DNA from: Acinetobacter variabilis | GTDB taxonomy: Bacteria; Pseudomonadota; Gammaproteobacteria; Pseudomonadales; Moraxellaceae | DNA: 64,000 nucleotides | NCBI RefSeq assembly: GCF_000369625.1 | Contig: NZ_KB850112.1 | Span: 597,642 to 661,641, forward strand | Direction of reading: 5' to 3' | Shown: positions 1 through 9,016 of the stretch, one piece after another | Layout of the letters: each line of letters begins with the position of its first letter | How positions within the stretch are numbered: position 1 is the stretch's first letter | Notes under the pieces: generated by a model | Told to the model about the DNA's origin: nothing | Seen by the model: the letters and a program-made list of their open reading frames with translations, nothing else | Database searches by the model: none | Program-made: the position numbers and the translations under genes

Positions 1-57
1 GTGACTGCACGTATGCTGGAAATGTTCAAACCTAAGCAAAAGAAAAAAGAGGGTTAA
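1..57 (+). CDS. pntA: NAD(P) transhydrogenase alpha subunit, C-terminal end (partial)
   Basis: Only the last 18 codons and the stop are in the window. The reading frame is open from base 1, ends in a Lys-rich tail (KPKQKKKEG) and stops three bases before pntB. A short basic tail after the last membrane helix fits the membrane part of the alpha subunit, which is often a separate gene (pntA-2) in Acinetobacter and relatives. The assignment rests on the tight linkage to pntB. The tail itself has no diagnostic motif. Confidence 0.7.
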   Translation: MTARMLEMFKPKQKKKEG

Positions 58-60
58 TAC

Positions 61-1506
61 ATGGAATTTATTCGAGAGTATGCGGATTGGTTCTACCTGA
101 TTGGCGCCGTTCTTTTTATCTTAACGCTACGTGGTTTGTCTGGCCCTAAAACTGCAATTGCAGGTAACCGTTACGGTATGATCGCAATGGCGATTGCTGT
201 GGTGACCACATTCTTTGTTGCTGAAAATCCGGTAGTCTGGATGATTCTTGCAGCCATGGCTGCGGGTGCAGTGGTGGGTATTGCGCGTGCACGTACTGTC
301 CCAATGACCCAGATGCCAGAAACTGTGGCACTCATGCACTCATTGGTGGGTCTGGCTGCGGTACTGATTGCAGTTGCCGCAATTATCCATAACAACAAGC
401 TGGTTGAATTGGGTCCGGACCTGTTGGCTGCAAATGGTGTGACTTTCCATGAAATGAGCAAGGTTCACCTGTTTGAACTGTTTGTTGGCTGTTTTGTGGG
501 TGCGATTACCTTTACTGCTTCTGTATTTGCATACGGTAAGCTGGCTGCAAAGAAATGGGCAAAAACCATTTCAGGTGGCTGGGTAAAACCGGTTCAGGCA
601 TTGATCTTTGTCGCAATGCTGGCAGCAGGGATTCACTTCTTCCTGACAGGTAGCATGACATCTTTCTGGGCAATGACTGGTCTTGCACTGGCATTTGGCT
701 GGGTATGGATTGCACCAGTAGGCGGTGGCGATATGCCGGTTGTGGTTTCGCTATTGAACTCATTCTCAGGCTGGGCAGCAGCAGGGATTGGTTTCACACT
801 CGAAAACAACATGCTGATCGTTGCAGGTTCGCTGGTTGGTTCTTCAGGTGCGATTCTGTCTTACATCATGTGTAAAGCGATGAACCGTTCAATCATCAAC
901 GTATTGTTTGGTGGTGCGATGGGCGGTGCCGCTGCGCCGACAGCAGCTGCGGGTGCACAAGTGCAACGTAACTACCGTTCAGGTTCTGCGGATGATGCTG
1001 GCTTCTTAATGTCAAATGCAGACAGCGTTGTCATTGTACCGGGTTATGGTATGGCACAAGGCCGTGCACAAAATGCAGTTAAAGAACTGGCAAACTTGCT
1101 GAAAGAGCAGGGCGTGACTGTACGTTTTGCGATTCACCCGGTTGCTGGTCGTATGCCAGGTCATATGAACGTATTGCTTGCAGAAGCTGATGTTCCTTAT
1201 GAAGACATTCTGGAAATGGACGAGATCAACTCGGACTTCCCGGCAACTGACGTAGTACTGGTCATTGGTGCAAACGACGTGGTAAACCCGGCTGCAAAAG
1301 ACGATCCGAACTCTCCGATCTACGGCATGCCAATTCTGGAGGCTCACAAGGCGCGTACCATTATGGTCATCAAGCGTTCTATGGCGACCGGTTATGCAGG
1401 TCTGGACAATGACCTGTTCTATAACGACAAAACCATGATGATTTTCGGTGATGCGAAGAAAGTTGTGGAAGATATGACCAAAGCGATTAATGGTACAGGT
1501 CACTAA
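61..1506 (+). CDS. pntB: NAD(P) transhydrogenase subunit beta
   Basis: Beta subunit of the proton-translocating transhydrogenase of the inner membrane, which uses the proton gradient to transfer hydride from NADH to NADP+. The 481 residues match the usual length (about 460-480). The N-terminal two thirds is a run of hydrophobic helices (residues about 10-290). The last 170 residues form the soluble NADP(H)-binding domain III, with the GYGMAQGRAQ nucleotide motif near residue 329 and VLVIGANDVVNPAA near 401. The ATG lies three bases after the preceding stop, so the genes are co-transcribed. A strong hairpin terminator follows the stop. Confidence 0.97.
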   Translation: MEFIREYADWFYLIGAVLFILTLRGLSGPKTAIAGNRYGMIAMAIAVVTTFFVAENPVVWMILAAMAAGAVVGIARARTVPMTQMPETVALMHSLVGLAAVLIAVAAIIHNNKLVELGPDLLAANGVTFHEMSKVHLFELFVGCFVGAITFTASVFAYGKLAAKKWAKTISGGWVKPVQALIFVAMLAAGIHFFLTGSMTSFWAMTGLALAFGWVWIAPVGGGDMPVVVSLLNSFSGWAAAGIGFTLENNMLIVAGSLVGSSGAILSYIMCKAMNRSIINVLFGGAMGGAAAPTAAAGAQVQRNYRSGSADDAGFLMSNADSVVIVPGYGMAQGRAQNAVKELANLLKEQGVTVRFAIHPVAGRMPGHMNVLLAEADVPYEDILEMDEINSDFPATDVVLVIGANDVVNPAAKDDPNSPIYGMPILEAHKARTIMVIKRSMATGYAGLDNDLFYNDKTMMIFGDAKKVVEDMTKAINGTGH

Positions 1507-1530
1507 GACTTTCCATTCACTGGATCATCT

Positions 1531-1560
1531 AAAATCCCCCTTTCAAAAGGGGGATTTTTC
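1531..1560 (+). terminator. Rho-independent terminator of the pnt operon
   Basis: AAAATCCCCC and GGGGGATTTT pair around a short CTTTCAAAAG loop region and are followed by a T run, 25 bases after the pntB stop. Confidence 0.9.
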
Positions 1561-1780
1561 CATTTAAATTATAGATAAATTCTCCCTCCTATATAAAAGC
1601 TGAATCGGAAAGAATTACAAAGTAAAATTAGCTACGGTGTTTTATTTTTAGAAAATTGGTCTAGATAAAATTGCAACAAAACGTTTAAAAAATGGGCTGA
1701 ATGATTAAATCTGATAGCAAAACGAATTTATTAAAGTTATTGATCCATAAATTTCTAGTTTGATTCAAGTTAAATGATAT

Positions 1781-1812
1781 AAAAAAGCGACCTACATAGG
1801 TCGCTTTTTTTG
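1781..1812 (-). terminator. Terminator of rsfS (bidirectional)
   Basis: Perfect palindrome GCGACCTA-CA-TAGGTCGC flanked by A6 on the left and T7 on the right, so it can stop transcription from either side. It lies directly after the rsfS stop on the minus strand. Confidence 0.9.
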
Positions 1813-1824
1813 AATATTCGATAT

Positions 1825-2226
1825 TTATGCTACAGAATCTGCAGGATTGCGCCATAGGCTTTCTAGGTCATAGAATTTACGCGCTGTAGGCAGCATGCAG
1901 TGCACTACAACAAAACCTAGATCAATCAGGATCCATTCTGCATCACGTTCGCCTTCGATACCAAGCGGACGGAAACCTGCTTTACGTGCTTCTTCAGCAA
2001 CATTATCTGCAAGTGATTTGATATGACGGGTTGATGTACCGCTTGCAATCACCATGGCATCTGCCACGTTACTGATGCTAGCAACATCAAGCTGAACAAC
2101 TTCTTTAGCCTTTACATCTTCGAGGGCTGCATGTACAACTTTCAAGCATGCGTTTACTGCTTGTGCATGAGAATTCATAGTGTGATCGTGAGAATTAGAA
2201 GCGCTGGGCGATGGTTCTAAATTCAT
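1825..2226 (-). CDS. rsfS: Ribosomal silencing factor RsfS
   Basis: RsfS/Iojap family protein (133 residues) that binds ribosomal protein uL14 and blocks subunit joining under starvation. The family core runs from about residue 22 to 125, with VVQLDVASISNVADAMVIAS and the GFRPLGIEGERDAEWILIDLG region typical of the beta sheet that contacts L14. The first 16 residues are Ser/Asn-rich and lie outside the fold. A second ATG (codon 17, base 2178) could be the true start, as neither start has a strong Shine-Dalgarno. In many relatives rsfS sits with nadD and rlmH, but neither is nearby here. Confidence 0.93.
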   Translation of the reverse strand: MNLEPSPSASNSHDHTMNSHAQAVNACLKVVHAALEDVKAKEVVQLDVASISNVADAMVIASGTSTRHIKSLADNVAEEARKAGFRPLGIEGERDAEWILIDLGFVVVHCMLPTARKFYDLESLWRNPADSVA

Positions 2227-2307
2227 AGGGAGTATAATTTCCTAACAATTATGCATGATCTAATATAGCGGTTTTAGCCCAAAATTTCAAATGTACCTTC
2301 CGTTGCT

Positions 2308-3096
2308 TTAGTCATACTCTGGGAAGAACTGTTCTTTCCAGCCAAAGGACTCTCCCGAAGTTCCCAGAGGTTTATACTCGGCTGCAACATAACCATTGTA
2401 TTGGCTATTCTCTAACCATTGAAAAATCTCATAATATGGAATGGAAGCCGTATTTGGTTGATGACGCCCCGGGCAGTCTGCAAACTGGATATGACCAATC
2501 TCTGCAATATTTTCTTTTAAGGCTTCAAGTACATCTTCACCCATCATGGCCATATGATAACAGTCATATTGCATTTTTAAGGCAGGATGATTGACAGCTT
2601 CTAGCATCTCCTGAGCTTGAGCTACATTTTGAATCAGGAAACGTGGCATGTCCTGACCGTTGATCATTTCAAAGACTGGCTGAATCTGATAATCAGAGAG
2701 CATGGAGCAGGCAATTTTCAGATTACTCGCCAAGGTGTTCAGGCAAGGAAGCAGGTCACAATCCAGTGGCTGTTTGCCGGCCAGAATATTGACACTCGGC
2801 ACATTCAGAGCAGTCGCATATTGAATGGCTTGCTCTATGGCATGACGAAACTCGATTTCCTGTCCAGGGATACCGGCCAGACCGTGTCCACCTTGCATCA
2901 GATCACCAGCAGGCACATTAATCAGGCAGATATCAAGATCATGTAACTGAAGCTGCTGCTGAATCTGCTCAATACTCAGTTCATAGGGGAACTGGATTTC
3001 CACATGCTTAAAACCGTGCGCATGAGCCAAGGCAAAACGTTCTAAGAGCGGTACTTCCGTGAAAATCATGGAGAGGTTAACGGCGAGTTTGGTCAT
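2308..3096 (-). CDS. hyi: Hydroxypyruvate isomerase family TIM-barrel protein
   Basis: Cytosolic sugar isomerase-like TIM barrel (AP endonuclease 2 superfamily), 262 residues from the chosen start. Hallmarks of the Hyi group are visible: KMQYDCYHMAMM near residue 174, GHIQFADCPGRHQPNT near 204 with the metal-binding H and D, and the final AAEYKP glutamate motif. The start at 3096 is preferred over the one six codons upstream because AAGGA lies 7 bases before it. The next gene downstream is a GlxR-type reductase, the same partner pair as E. coli hyi-glxR, so interconversion of hydroxypyruvate and tartronate semialdehyde is the likely role. No glyoxylate carboligase gene is present in the window. 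Confidence 0.85.
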   Translation of the reverse strand: MTKLAVNLSMIFTEVPLLERFALAHAHGFKHVEIQFPYELSIEQIQQQLQLHDLDICLINVPAGDLMQGGHGLAGIPGQEIEFRHAIEQAIQYATALNVPSVNILAGKQPLDCDLLPCLNTLASNLKIACSMLSDYQIQPVFEMINGQDMPRFLIQNVAQAQEMLEAVNHPALKMQYDCYHMAMMGEDVLEALKENIAEIGHIQFADCPGRHQPNTASIPYYEIFQWLENSQYNGYVAAEYKPLGTSGESFGWKEQFFPEYD

Positions 3097-3136
3097 GGGC
3101 TTTTCCTTGCTCAAGTCAGAATATTGAAATGTAATA

Positions 3137-4015
3137 TTAGCGGTCTACGTGCTTGATAACAGTGGCTAGATCGGCTTCAGCAAATCCGTCTTGCTGATGG
3201 GTTTTGAGTTGAGACAGGGCTTGGCTGGCCACAGGAATATCCAAAGATAAAGTAGCTGCCAGTTGCACAGCATTGTTCAGGTCTTTAGACAATGTCTGCA
3301 CTTTCCATTGCACGGGTTCAAACGTCTGGCTGGCCATACGTGGGGCTAGAATTTGAAAAGGCTTGGAGTCAGCAAAACCACCGGCTAATGCTAGTGCAAG
3401 CAGGGCAGTATCCACACCGGCACGATCAGCCAAAGCCACTGCCTCAGCTATCAAGGTGCTATTCGCTGCCACAATCAGCTGATTACAGATTTTAGTCGCC
3501 TGACCGGTTCCAGTATCACCCATGCGAGTGACACGTTGTGAAAGCACCTTATAGATTGGATCAAGTGCGGTAATAGTTTCTGCATCACCGCCAGCGAAGA
3601 TCACTAGCGTGCCTTGTTCTGCACCGACTGTACCGCCAGATACAGGAGAGTCAATCCAAGTGGCTTGTTTAGCTTGGGCTTGTTCAGCCAGAGTTTTAGT
3701 TTGATGTACGGAAAGACTGGAAAAATCGACAATGATCTGACCAGCCACCAGATAGGGCTGAATCTGCTCAAAGACCGATTGCACCGCAGCATCATCTGCC
3801 AGACAGGTCAGAATAACGGGATAATCTGCAATTTGATCTAGATATAGCGGAGTGGCTCCCAGTGCAAGCAATGGATCGCAGGCACTGGCCGTGCGGTTCC
3901 AGACTGCAACTTGGAAACCAGCTTTCAGCAGTCGGGTTGCCATGCGGCTACCCATGAGTCCCATACCTAAAAAGGCAATTTTGCTATCACGATCGAATTG
4001 CATCTTATCTCTCAT
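3137..4015 (-). CDS. NAD(P)-dependent 3-hydroxyacid dehydrogenase, GlxR/GarR-like
   Basis: Beta-hydroxyacid dehydrogenase family member (292 residues). The N-terminal Rossmann domain has FLGMGLMGSRMATRLL near residue 15. The substrate-binding signature DSPVSGGTVGAEQGTL lies near 121, and the catalytic lysine is in GQATKICNQ near 172, followed by the all-helical domain. Together with the neighbouring hydroxypyruvate isomerase this points to tartronate semialdehyde reduction, though 3-hydroxyisobutyrate dehydrogenase activity cannot be excluded from sequence. A second in-frame ATG four codons in (base 4003) may be the start. It is probably co-transcribed with the crotonase upstream and hyi downstream (gaps of 24 and about 40 bases). 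Confidence 0.85.
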   Translation of the reverse strand: MRDKMQFDRDSKIAFLGMGLMGSRMATRLLKAGFQVAVWNRTASACDPLLALGATPLYLDQIADYPVILTCLADDAAVQSVFEQIQPYLVAGQIIVDFSSLSVHQTKTLAEQAQAKQATWIDSPVSGGTVGAEQGTLVIFAGGDAETITALDPIYKVLSQRVTRMGDTGTGQATKICNQLIVAANSTLIAEAVALADRAGVDTALLALALAGGFADSKPFQILAPRMASQTFEPVQWKVQTLSKDLNNAVQLAATLSLDIPVASQALSQLKTHQQDGFAEADLATVIKHVDR

Positions 4016-4039
4016 CTTTTGATTTTGCTTCAGCCATAA

Positions 4040-4828
4040 TTATCGATATTGACGTGGTACAAACTGCACGTCTGGATTTTTATCCTTCTTGCGTGCCAGT
4101 TGGCTGTTTTTACCGAGTAACAGTTTAAGCTGCCAGATTTTTTCCATACGCAGTGACTTATTGGGTTTATGTTCCATCGCATCCAGCACAAATTTAGAGG
4201 CCATCAAGGCATCTGGAGAGCGTTGTAACATTTCTTCAGCCAAAGCCTGTGCTTTTGCTAATGGCTGCTCATCGACATGGGTGATCAGACCAATTTCTTT
4301 GGCATAGGCACCTTCAAAAATACGTGCGGTTAAAGTCAGCTCTTTGGCCAAATCAATCCCGATCAGACCTTTGAGAGAACGCGTTAGCCCCATATCTGGT
4401 ACTAGACCCCAACGAGTTTCCATAATTGACATTTTGGTCGCAGGATGGGCGATTCGGATATCCGCAGCCAACGCAAGTTGCATACCTGCACCAAAGCAGA
4501 AACCTTCAATGGCTGCAATGACGGGTACAGGCAGTTCCTGCCAGACCAGAAAAGCTTTCTGAAATAAGCTCTGTCCAGGACGAATCAGTTCCCAGGCCGC
4601 ATAGGCCCGATTTTTAGGATTATTTAAATCGGCCAAGTCAATGCCGGCACTAAAGACCTGCGCTTCACCGGTTAAAATGACACACCGCACCGACTTGTCT
4701 TTTTTAATCCGGTTCGCAATCTGCACCAGTTCACGCAGCAGGGCAAAGCTCATGGCATTACGTTTATCTGGACGGCTGAGAGTAACCGTGGCAATTCCAT
4801 TATTTTTTTCAAAGCGTACAAGTGACAT
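4040..4828 (-). CDS. Crotonase/enoyl-CoA hydratase-isomerase family protein
   Basis: Acyl-CoA processing enzyme of the crotonase superfamily, 262 residues from ATG 4828. That start is chosen because AAGGA lies 8 bases before it. An earlier in-frame ATG adds 24 residues that do not look conserved. Oxyanion-hole segments are visible: the FSAGIDLADL block near residue 46 and FCFGAGMQLALAADIRIA near 101. The segment METRWGLVPDMG carries a Glu and an Asp with the spacing seen in delta3,5-delta2,4-dienoyl-CoA isomerases (ECH1 type), so isomerase activity is as likely as hydratase. It is the first gene after gacS on the same strand. Confidence 0.85.
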   Translation of the reverse strand: MSLVRFEKNNGIATVTLSRPDKRNAMSFALLRELVQIANRIKKDKSVRCVILTGEAQVFSAGIDLADLNNPKNRAYAAWELIRPGQSLFQKAFLVWQELPVPVIAAIEGFCFGAGMQLALAADIRIAHPATKMSIMETRWGLVPDMGLTRSLKGLIGIDLAKELTLTARIFEGAYAKEIGLITHVDEQPLAKAQALAEEMLQRSPDALMASKFVLDAMEHKPNKSLRMEKIWQLKLLLGKNSQLARKKDKNPDVQFVPRQYR

Positions 4829-4930
4829 GGTATTCATCCTTAATTTTTCTGTAAGCGAGCATAGCATGAGCAATCTGTGCTTGCATGACAGTGCAGTCAT
4901 ACAGATATGAGTAAGTAAAACAGTAATTTT

Positions 4931-7738
4931 TTAACCACTATGCTTGTTTAAAATTTGCTGAGCTGCCTGTTCTACCTGCTCAATCACTGCTTTCAGTTCA
5001 TCCAGATATTTCAGTACTTCCTGAACAAAACTGTCATCGGCCTTACGGCGTTCCTTACGCAAGGTCGAGACAAACTGCTCAAAACTTCCGGTAACTTTTT
5101 GCAGAGTCGGTGTGCCGACATAACGGGTAGCCCCATAGAGACGGTGCAAAACATGTTCCAGCTGCGGAAAATCTTCCAGCTCAATTAATTGCTCAATTTC
5201 ATCCAGCTCTTTTTCAAAACTGTCGACCAGCATGCTAAGCAGATCGACTGCCAGATCTTCTTTATTGGCTGCCAGTTGCAAGCTTTGTTGCCAATCCAGA
5301 ATATTCGGATCCAGCGCATCAATGACATTGGCACGTTCCAGCACTGGAATCTTTTTAAAACTTTCAGTCGTCCACTGCGTCAGGATCTGCACGATCTGAT
5401 CAATCTGAATAGGCTTGGTGACATAATCATCCATACCATTTTGTAACAGTTTTTGCTTCTCGTCGGAAAGGGCATGTGCTGTCAGGGCAATAATCGGCAG
5501 ACGCTGATGATTTTCAAAAGTTGATTCCAGTGAACGGATTGCACGGGTGGTATCGATACCGGACATCACTGGCATCTGGATATCCATAAATATCAGATCA
5601 AAAGATGGCAGACCCTGTTCATAACGGCTCTGGATGATATCAATCGCTTCCTGTCCGCTAATGGCTTTGGTTGTGGTGACATTCAGTTCGGCTAGCAAGG
5701 CCTCCAGAACAATCAGGTTCGGCAGATGGTCATCAACGGCAAGGATATGCAGTCCCTGGCCATTAAAGTCTTCATGCTGTTCCTGATCAAAGACGGGTTG
5801 ATTGCCGAGTAGCTGAATCAGGGCACTACGACTGAGTGGCTGATGCAGAGCACGGGCACGATGATCATTCAGCATGTTCGGATCAAGCTGCATTTGATAA
5901 CCATACACAGCCAGATGTCCCTGATAGCGAGAACGAATTTCTGTCAGTAAGGCTTGGCTATCACCACTATGGTCAACAATCAGCCAGGTATTCTCGATAT
6001 TTTGTAAATGGTTCAGACGGCTAAACAGATCCAGAATGGATGTCGATTCAATATGTTTAACGTGATAATTTTCCAGATAATGTCTTAATACATTCGCTGT
6101 TGCCGGATGGGCGAGATAAGACACAACCGTCAGATCACTGAAATCCGGGTGCTCATGGATAATATCTTCATCCACCGGGAATTGGGCGGTAAACCAGAAG
6201 GTTGAGCCTTTTTCTGTTGGAGCACGTTCCTGATTATCTTCAAATCCGATTTGACCATGCATCAAGTGGACCAGTTGTTTGGAAATGGCCAAGCCTAAAC
6301 CTGTACCGCCGAATTGGCGGGTGACCGAGGTATCGCCTTGCGAGAAGGATTCAAACAGTTTTTTACGGTCAGTTCCGCTCAGGCCAATGCCGCTGTCCTG
6401 AACACTGAAATGCAGCAGACATTGCCCAATATCATCGTGCTCCATGCGTGCCCGAACAATGATTTCGCCGTCTGGAGTAAACTTGATCGCATTAGAAATC
6501 AGGTTGGTCAGAATCTGCTTAAAGCGTAGTACATCACCAATCACATGTTTCGGTACATTGTCTGCAAAATAGAACGCCATATCGATATGCTTCTGTGCAG
6601 CCAGTGGCGAGAGCATGTCCATCACATCAAAGATAGCTTCTTCCAGATCAAAAGGTGCAGTTTCCAGTTCCAGTTTGCCAGCATCAATCTTGGAGAAATC
6701 CAGTACATCATTGATCAGGGCCAGCAAATGTGCAGAAGATTTGCGGATGGTCTGCAAATACAGGCTTTGCTCATTGCTAAGATTGCCTTGACGCAGCAGC
6801 AGGTGAATAAAACCATCAATACTGTTTAAGGGTGTGCGTAATTCATGGGAAATATTGGCCAGAAACACCGACTTGGCCTGGTTGGCCGAAATCGCCTGGT
6901 CACGTGCCTGACGATAAGTAATATTTTGAACTTCTAAAGTATCCAAGGTACGGCGCAAATCGTCTTCGGTCTGTTCGGTATGCTCACGCAATTCCAGAAA
7001 GCTGAAATGCAGACGTTTCACCACATTGGCAATATCACGCTGCAAAAGGCGCAGTTCACCGGTACTGTTAATCACCATATGCTGATCTAGGGTGTCGGCA
7101 TTCAGGCGTTGCAGCTGCATGCGAATCTCATACATCGGTGCAATCCAGCGACGTGAATAGAAATTCAGACATAACAACAAGAGCAATAAGGTCAATAAGC
7201 CGGTCGCAATCAAAACGATCAAGACCCGGTAGCGGGCAATTTCTAAGGGCTGATTGTCCAGTTCGATCGCCAGCCAGCCTGCATTCATGCCATTTTCATT
7301 TACTTTGACTGCATAAATATGATTGTTTTTATCTAATATCGGGCCAACAAAATTGCCATCTTTTTTAAAGTCAGGCCAAGGCGCCTGTTCCTGAAAACCA
7401 ATGCCGAGTTTACTTTTGCCATTTTCATCCAGAATAGCCGCACGGACCAGATGCTTTTCATTCAGCATATTCTGCATGGCGTCATGAGCCTGTTCATATT
7501 GCCATGGGTAAAGGCTCAAAATGTCCAGTGCATATTCAGAAGTGGCCTGAAAACGGGTCAGAATCGCAATGGCCATCTGCTTTTGCTGGGCACGAGCGGC
7601 ATTGGAAGTTTCCGAGATTACCAGAGCAGCGCCGACACAGGCCAGAATAGTAATGGGTACAAAAATCAGTGCAATCAGCTGTCCATAAGCATGATTTAAG
7701 TGTAGGCGTTTAAACAGCTTTTTGTTGATATTTGACAT
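4931..7738 (-). CDS. gacS: Hybrid sensor histidine kinase GacS/BarA
   Basis: Inner-membrane tripartite sensor kinase (935 residues) that phosphorylates the response regulator GacA and controls virulence, motility and secondary metabolism in gammaproteobacteria. Order of domains: TM1 (about 20-42), periplasmic sensor, TM2 (about 172-194), HAMP, HisKA with His298 in ANISHELRTP, HATPase with the N box near 407-420, a receiver domain with phosphoacceptor Asp719 in FMDIQMPVMSG, and a C-terminal HPt domain with His865 in VLHRLYGATRYVG. All four phosphorelay sites are intact. It is divergent from cysM, the arrangement also known in Pseudomonas. gacA is not in the window. Confidence 0.95.
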   Translation of the reverse strand: MSNINKKLFKRLHLNHAYGQLIALIFVPITILACVGAALVISETSNAARAQQKQMAIAILTRFQATSEYALDILSLYPWQYEQAHDAMQNMLNEKHLVRAAILDENGKSKLGIGFQEQAPWPDFKKDGNFVGPILDKNNHIYAVKVNENGMNAGWLAIELDNQPLEIARYRVLIVLIATGLLTLLLLLLCLNFYSRRWIAPMYEIRMQLQRLNADTLDQHMVINSTGELRLLQRDIANVVKRLHFSFLELREHTEQTEDDLRRTLDTLEVQNITYRQARDQAISANQAKSVFLANISHELRTPLNSIDGFIHLLLRQGNLSNEQSLYLQTIRKSSAHLLALINDVLDFSKIDAGKLELETAPFDLEEAIFDVMDMLSPLAAQKHIDMAFYFADNVPKHVIGDVLRFKQILTNLISNAIKFTPDGEIIVRARMEHDDIGQCLLHFSVQDSGIGLSGTDRKKLFESFSQGDTSVTRQFGGTGLGLAISKQLVHLMHGQIGFEDNQERAPTEKGSTFWFTAQFPVDEDIIHEHPDFSDLTVVSYLAHPATANVLRHYLENYHVKHIESTSILDLFSRLNHLQNIENTWLIVDHSGDSQALLTEIRSRYQGHLAVYGYQMQLDPNMLNDHRARALHQPLSRSALIQLLGNQPVFDQEQHEDFNGQGLHILAVDDHLPNLIVLEALLAELNVTTTKAISGQEAIDIIQSRYEQGLPSFDLIFMDIQMPVMSGIDTTRAIRSLESTFENHQRLPIIALTAHALSDEKQKLLQNGMDDYVTKPIQIDQIVQILTQWTTESFKKIPVLERANVIDALDPNILDWQQSLQLAANKEDLAVDLLSMLVDSFEKELDEIEQLIELEDFPQLEHVLHRLYGATRYVGTPTLQKVTGSFEQFVSTLRKERRKADDSFVQEVLKYLDELKAVIEQVEQAAQQILNKHSG

Positions 7739-8069
7739 GATTCAAGCAGTATTTTCCTTATGCTTTGCATATTAGCATGCTTTAAATCTACTGTTAAAAT
7801 TTCAGCATTATTTTTATAAAGCTCCAGATTAAGGCAGAAAATAAGAACCATTATGCTGAACAGTCATTATGGGTGTTTGAGTAAATCTTTTCAGGAGGCG
7901 AGGTGAGCTAAGTCACTGTCATGATTAAGGAGTTTTACCAAGCTAAAACAGGACGAATTGGCCATGCCGATCGTGATTTATACAGTTTTATGCAAAAGCA
8001 CTGCTATAAATGGGTGCAGGGAAATGCATTTTTTCATACAATAGCCGCACCTCGATATAGGTGCAAATA
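7739..8069. other. Intergenic region between gacS and cysM
   Basis: About 330 bases between divergent genes, so it must hold the promoters of both gacS and cysM. I could not assign clear -35/-10 pairs. It contains one small open frame (7921-8070), listed separately, whose stop overlaps the cysM start. Confidence 0.5.
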
Positions 8070-8070
8070 A
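7921..8070 (+). CDS. Possible 49-residue small protein overlapping the cysM start
   Basis: Open frame beginning MIKEFYQAKTGRIG and ending with a basic PRYRCK tail. Its TAA stop (8068-8070) shares its last A with the ATG of cysM, an arrangement typical of translational coupling. Against it, no Shine-Dalgarno lies at the right distance from its ATG: AGGAGG at about 7893-7898 is over 20 bases away. I do not recognise the sequence. It could equally be 5' untranslated leader. Confidence 0.25.
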   Translation: MIKEFYQAKTGRIGHADRDLYSFMQKHCYKWVQGNAFFHTIAAPRYRCK

Positions 8071-8999
8071 TGAGTAATACCACCCCTGATTTTCAAGCAG
8101 ACGAATTTTTACTGGACCATTATGTAGGCAAAACGCCACTGGTGCGTTTGCAGCGTCTGGCTAGTCACACTCAAGCCGCAGTACTCGCAAAACTCGAAGG
8201 AAATAATCCGGCAGGCTCGGTCAAGGACCGTCCGGCGTATAACATGATCATGCAGGCGGAAAAGCGCGGACAGATCAAACCGGGTGATACCTTGATTGAG
8301 GCGACCAGCGGAAATACAGGGATTGCATTGGCGATGGTTGCGGCCATGCGCGGTTACAAAATGCAGCTGATTATGCCGAATAACATGAGTCAGGAACGTA
8401 AGGACGCGATGCGTGCTTATGGCGCTGAACTGATTGAAGTGACCAAAGAGCAGGGCATGGAAGGTGCGCGTGATCTGGCCTTGCAAATGCAGGCTGATGG
8501 TAAAGGTTTGGTGTTAAACCAGTTTGGTAACCCGGACAATGTCGAAGCACATTACCTGACCACAGGTCCTGAAATCTGGCAGCAAACCGGTGGCAAGATT
8601 ACGCACTTTGTCAGCTCAATGGGTACTACAGGTACGATCATGGGCGTATCTAAATATCTGAAAGAAATGAATCCGGATATTCAGATTGTGGGCCTACAAC
8701 CATCTGATGGTTCTAGCATTGCCGGTATCCGTCGCTGGCCAGAAGAATATTTGCCAACGATTTTCGATCGTAGTCGTATCGACCATATTATCGATATTCC
8801 ACAGATTGAAGCGGAACGTACTATGCGTAAACTGGCACAAAAAGAAGGTATCAGTGCCGGTACATCTTCTGGCGGTGCAGTTTGGGCATCCATCAAGCTT
8901 GCAGAAGAAAATCCAGATGCAGTGATTGTATGTATTATCTGTGACCGTGGTGACCGTTACTTGTCTACAGGCTTGTTCTCTGTACAAGACCCTGAATAA
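8070..8999 (+). CDS. cysM: Cysteine synthase B (O-acetylserine sulfhydrylase B)
   Basis: PLP enzyme of fold type II (309 residues) that makes cysteine from O-acetylserine and sulfide or thiosulfate. The PLP lysine is in NPAGSVKDRPAYNM near residue 44. The phosphate-binding loop is SSMGTTGTIMG, and the substrate loop is EATSGNTGIALAM near 73. RRWPEEYLP near 219 is the basic segment characteristic of CysM as opposed to CysK. The start is ATG 8070, with AGGTG just upstream; a GTG three codons earlier (8061) is also open. It heads the run cysM-exonuclease-rlmD-relA. Confidence 0.95.
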   Translation: MSNTTPDFQADEFLLDHYVGKTPLVRLQRLASHTQAAVLAKLEGNNPAGSVKDRPAYNMIMQAEKRGQIKPGDTLIEATSGNTGIALAMVAAMRGYKMQLIMPNNMSQERKDAMRAYGAELIEVTKEQGMEGARDLALQMQADGKGLVLNQFGNPDNVEAHYLTTGPEIWQQTGGKITHFVSSMGTTGTIMGVSKYLKEMNPDIQIVGLQPSDGSSIAGIRRWPEEYLPTIFDRSRIDHIIDIPQIEAERTMRKLAQKEGISAGTSSGGAVWASIKLAEENPDAVIVCIICDRGDRYLSTGLFSVQDPE

Positions 9000-9016
9000 T
9001 TTTTGAGAAATCTTTT

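Larger units (their letters stand above)
1507..1824. other. Intergenic region between pntB and rsfS
   Basis: AT-rich spacer of about 318 bases between two genes that converge on it. It holds the pnt terminator at its left end and the palindromic rsfS terminator at its right end. I see no open frame with a ribosome binding site and no repeat in the 220 bases between them. Confidence 0.6.

Noticed and set aside
1012..1503. 163-residue minus-strand frame inside pntB
   Set aside because: It lies wholly opposite the conserved domain III of PntB, with Cys/His/Tyr-rich composition typical of antisense shadows.
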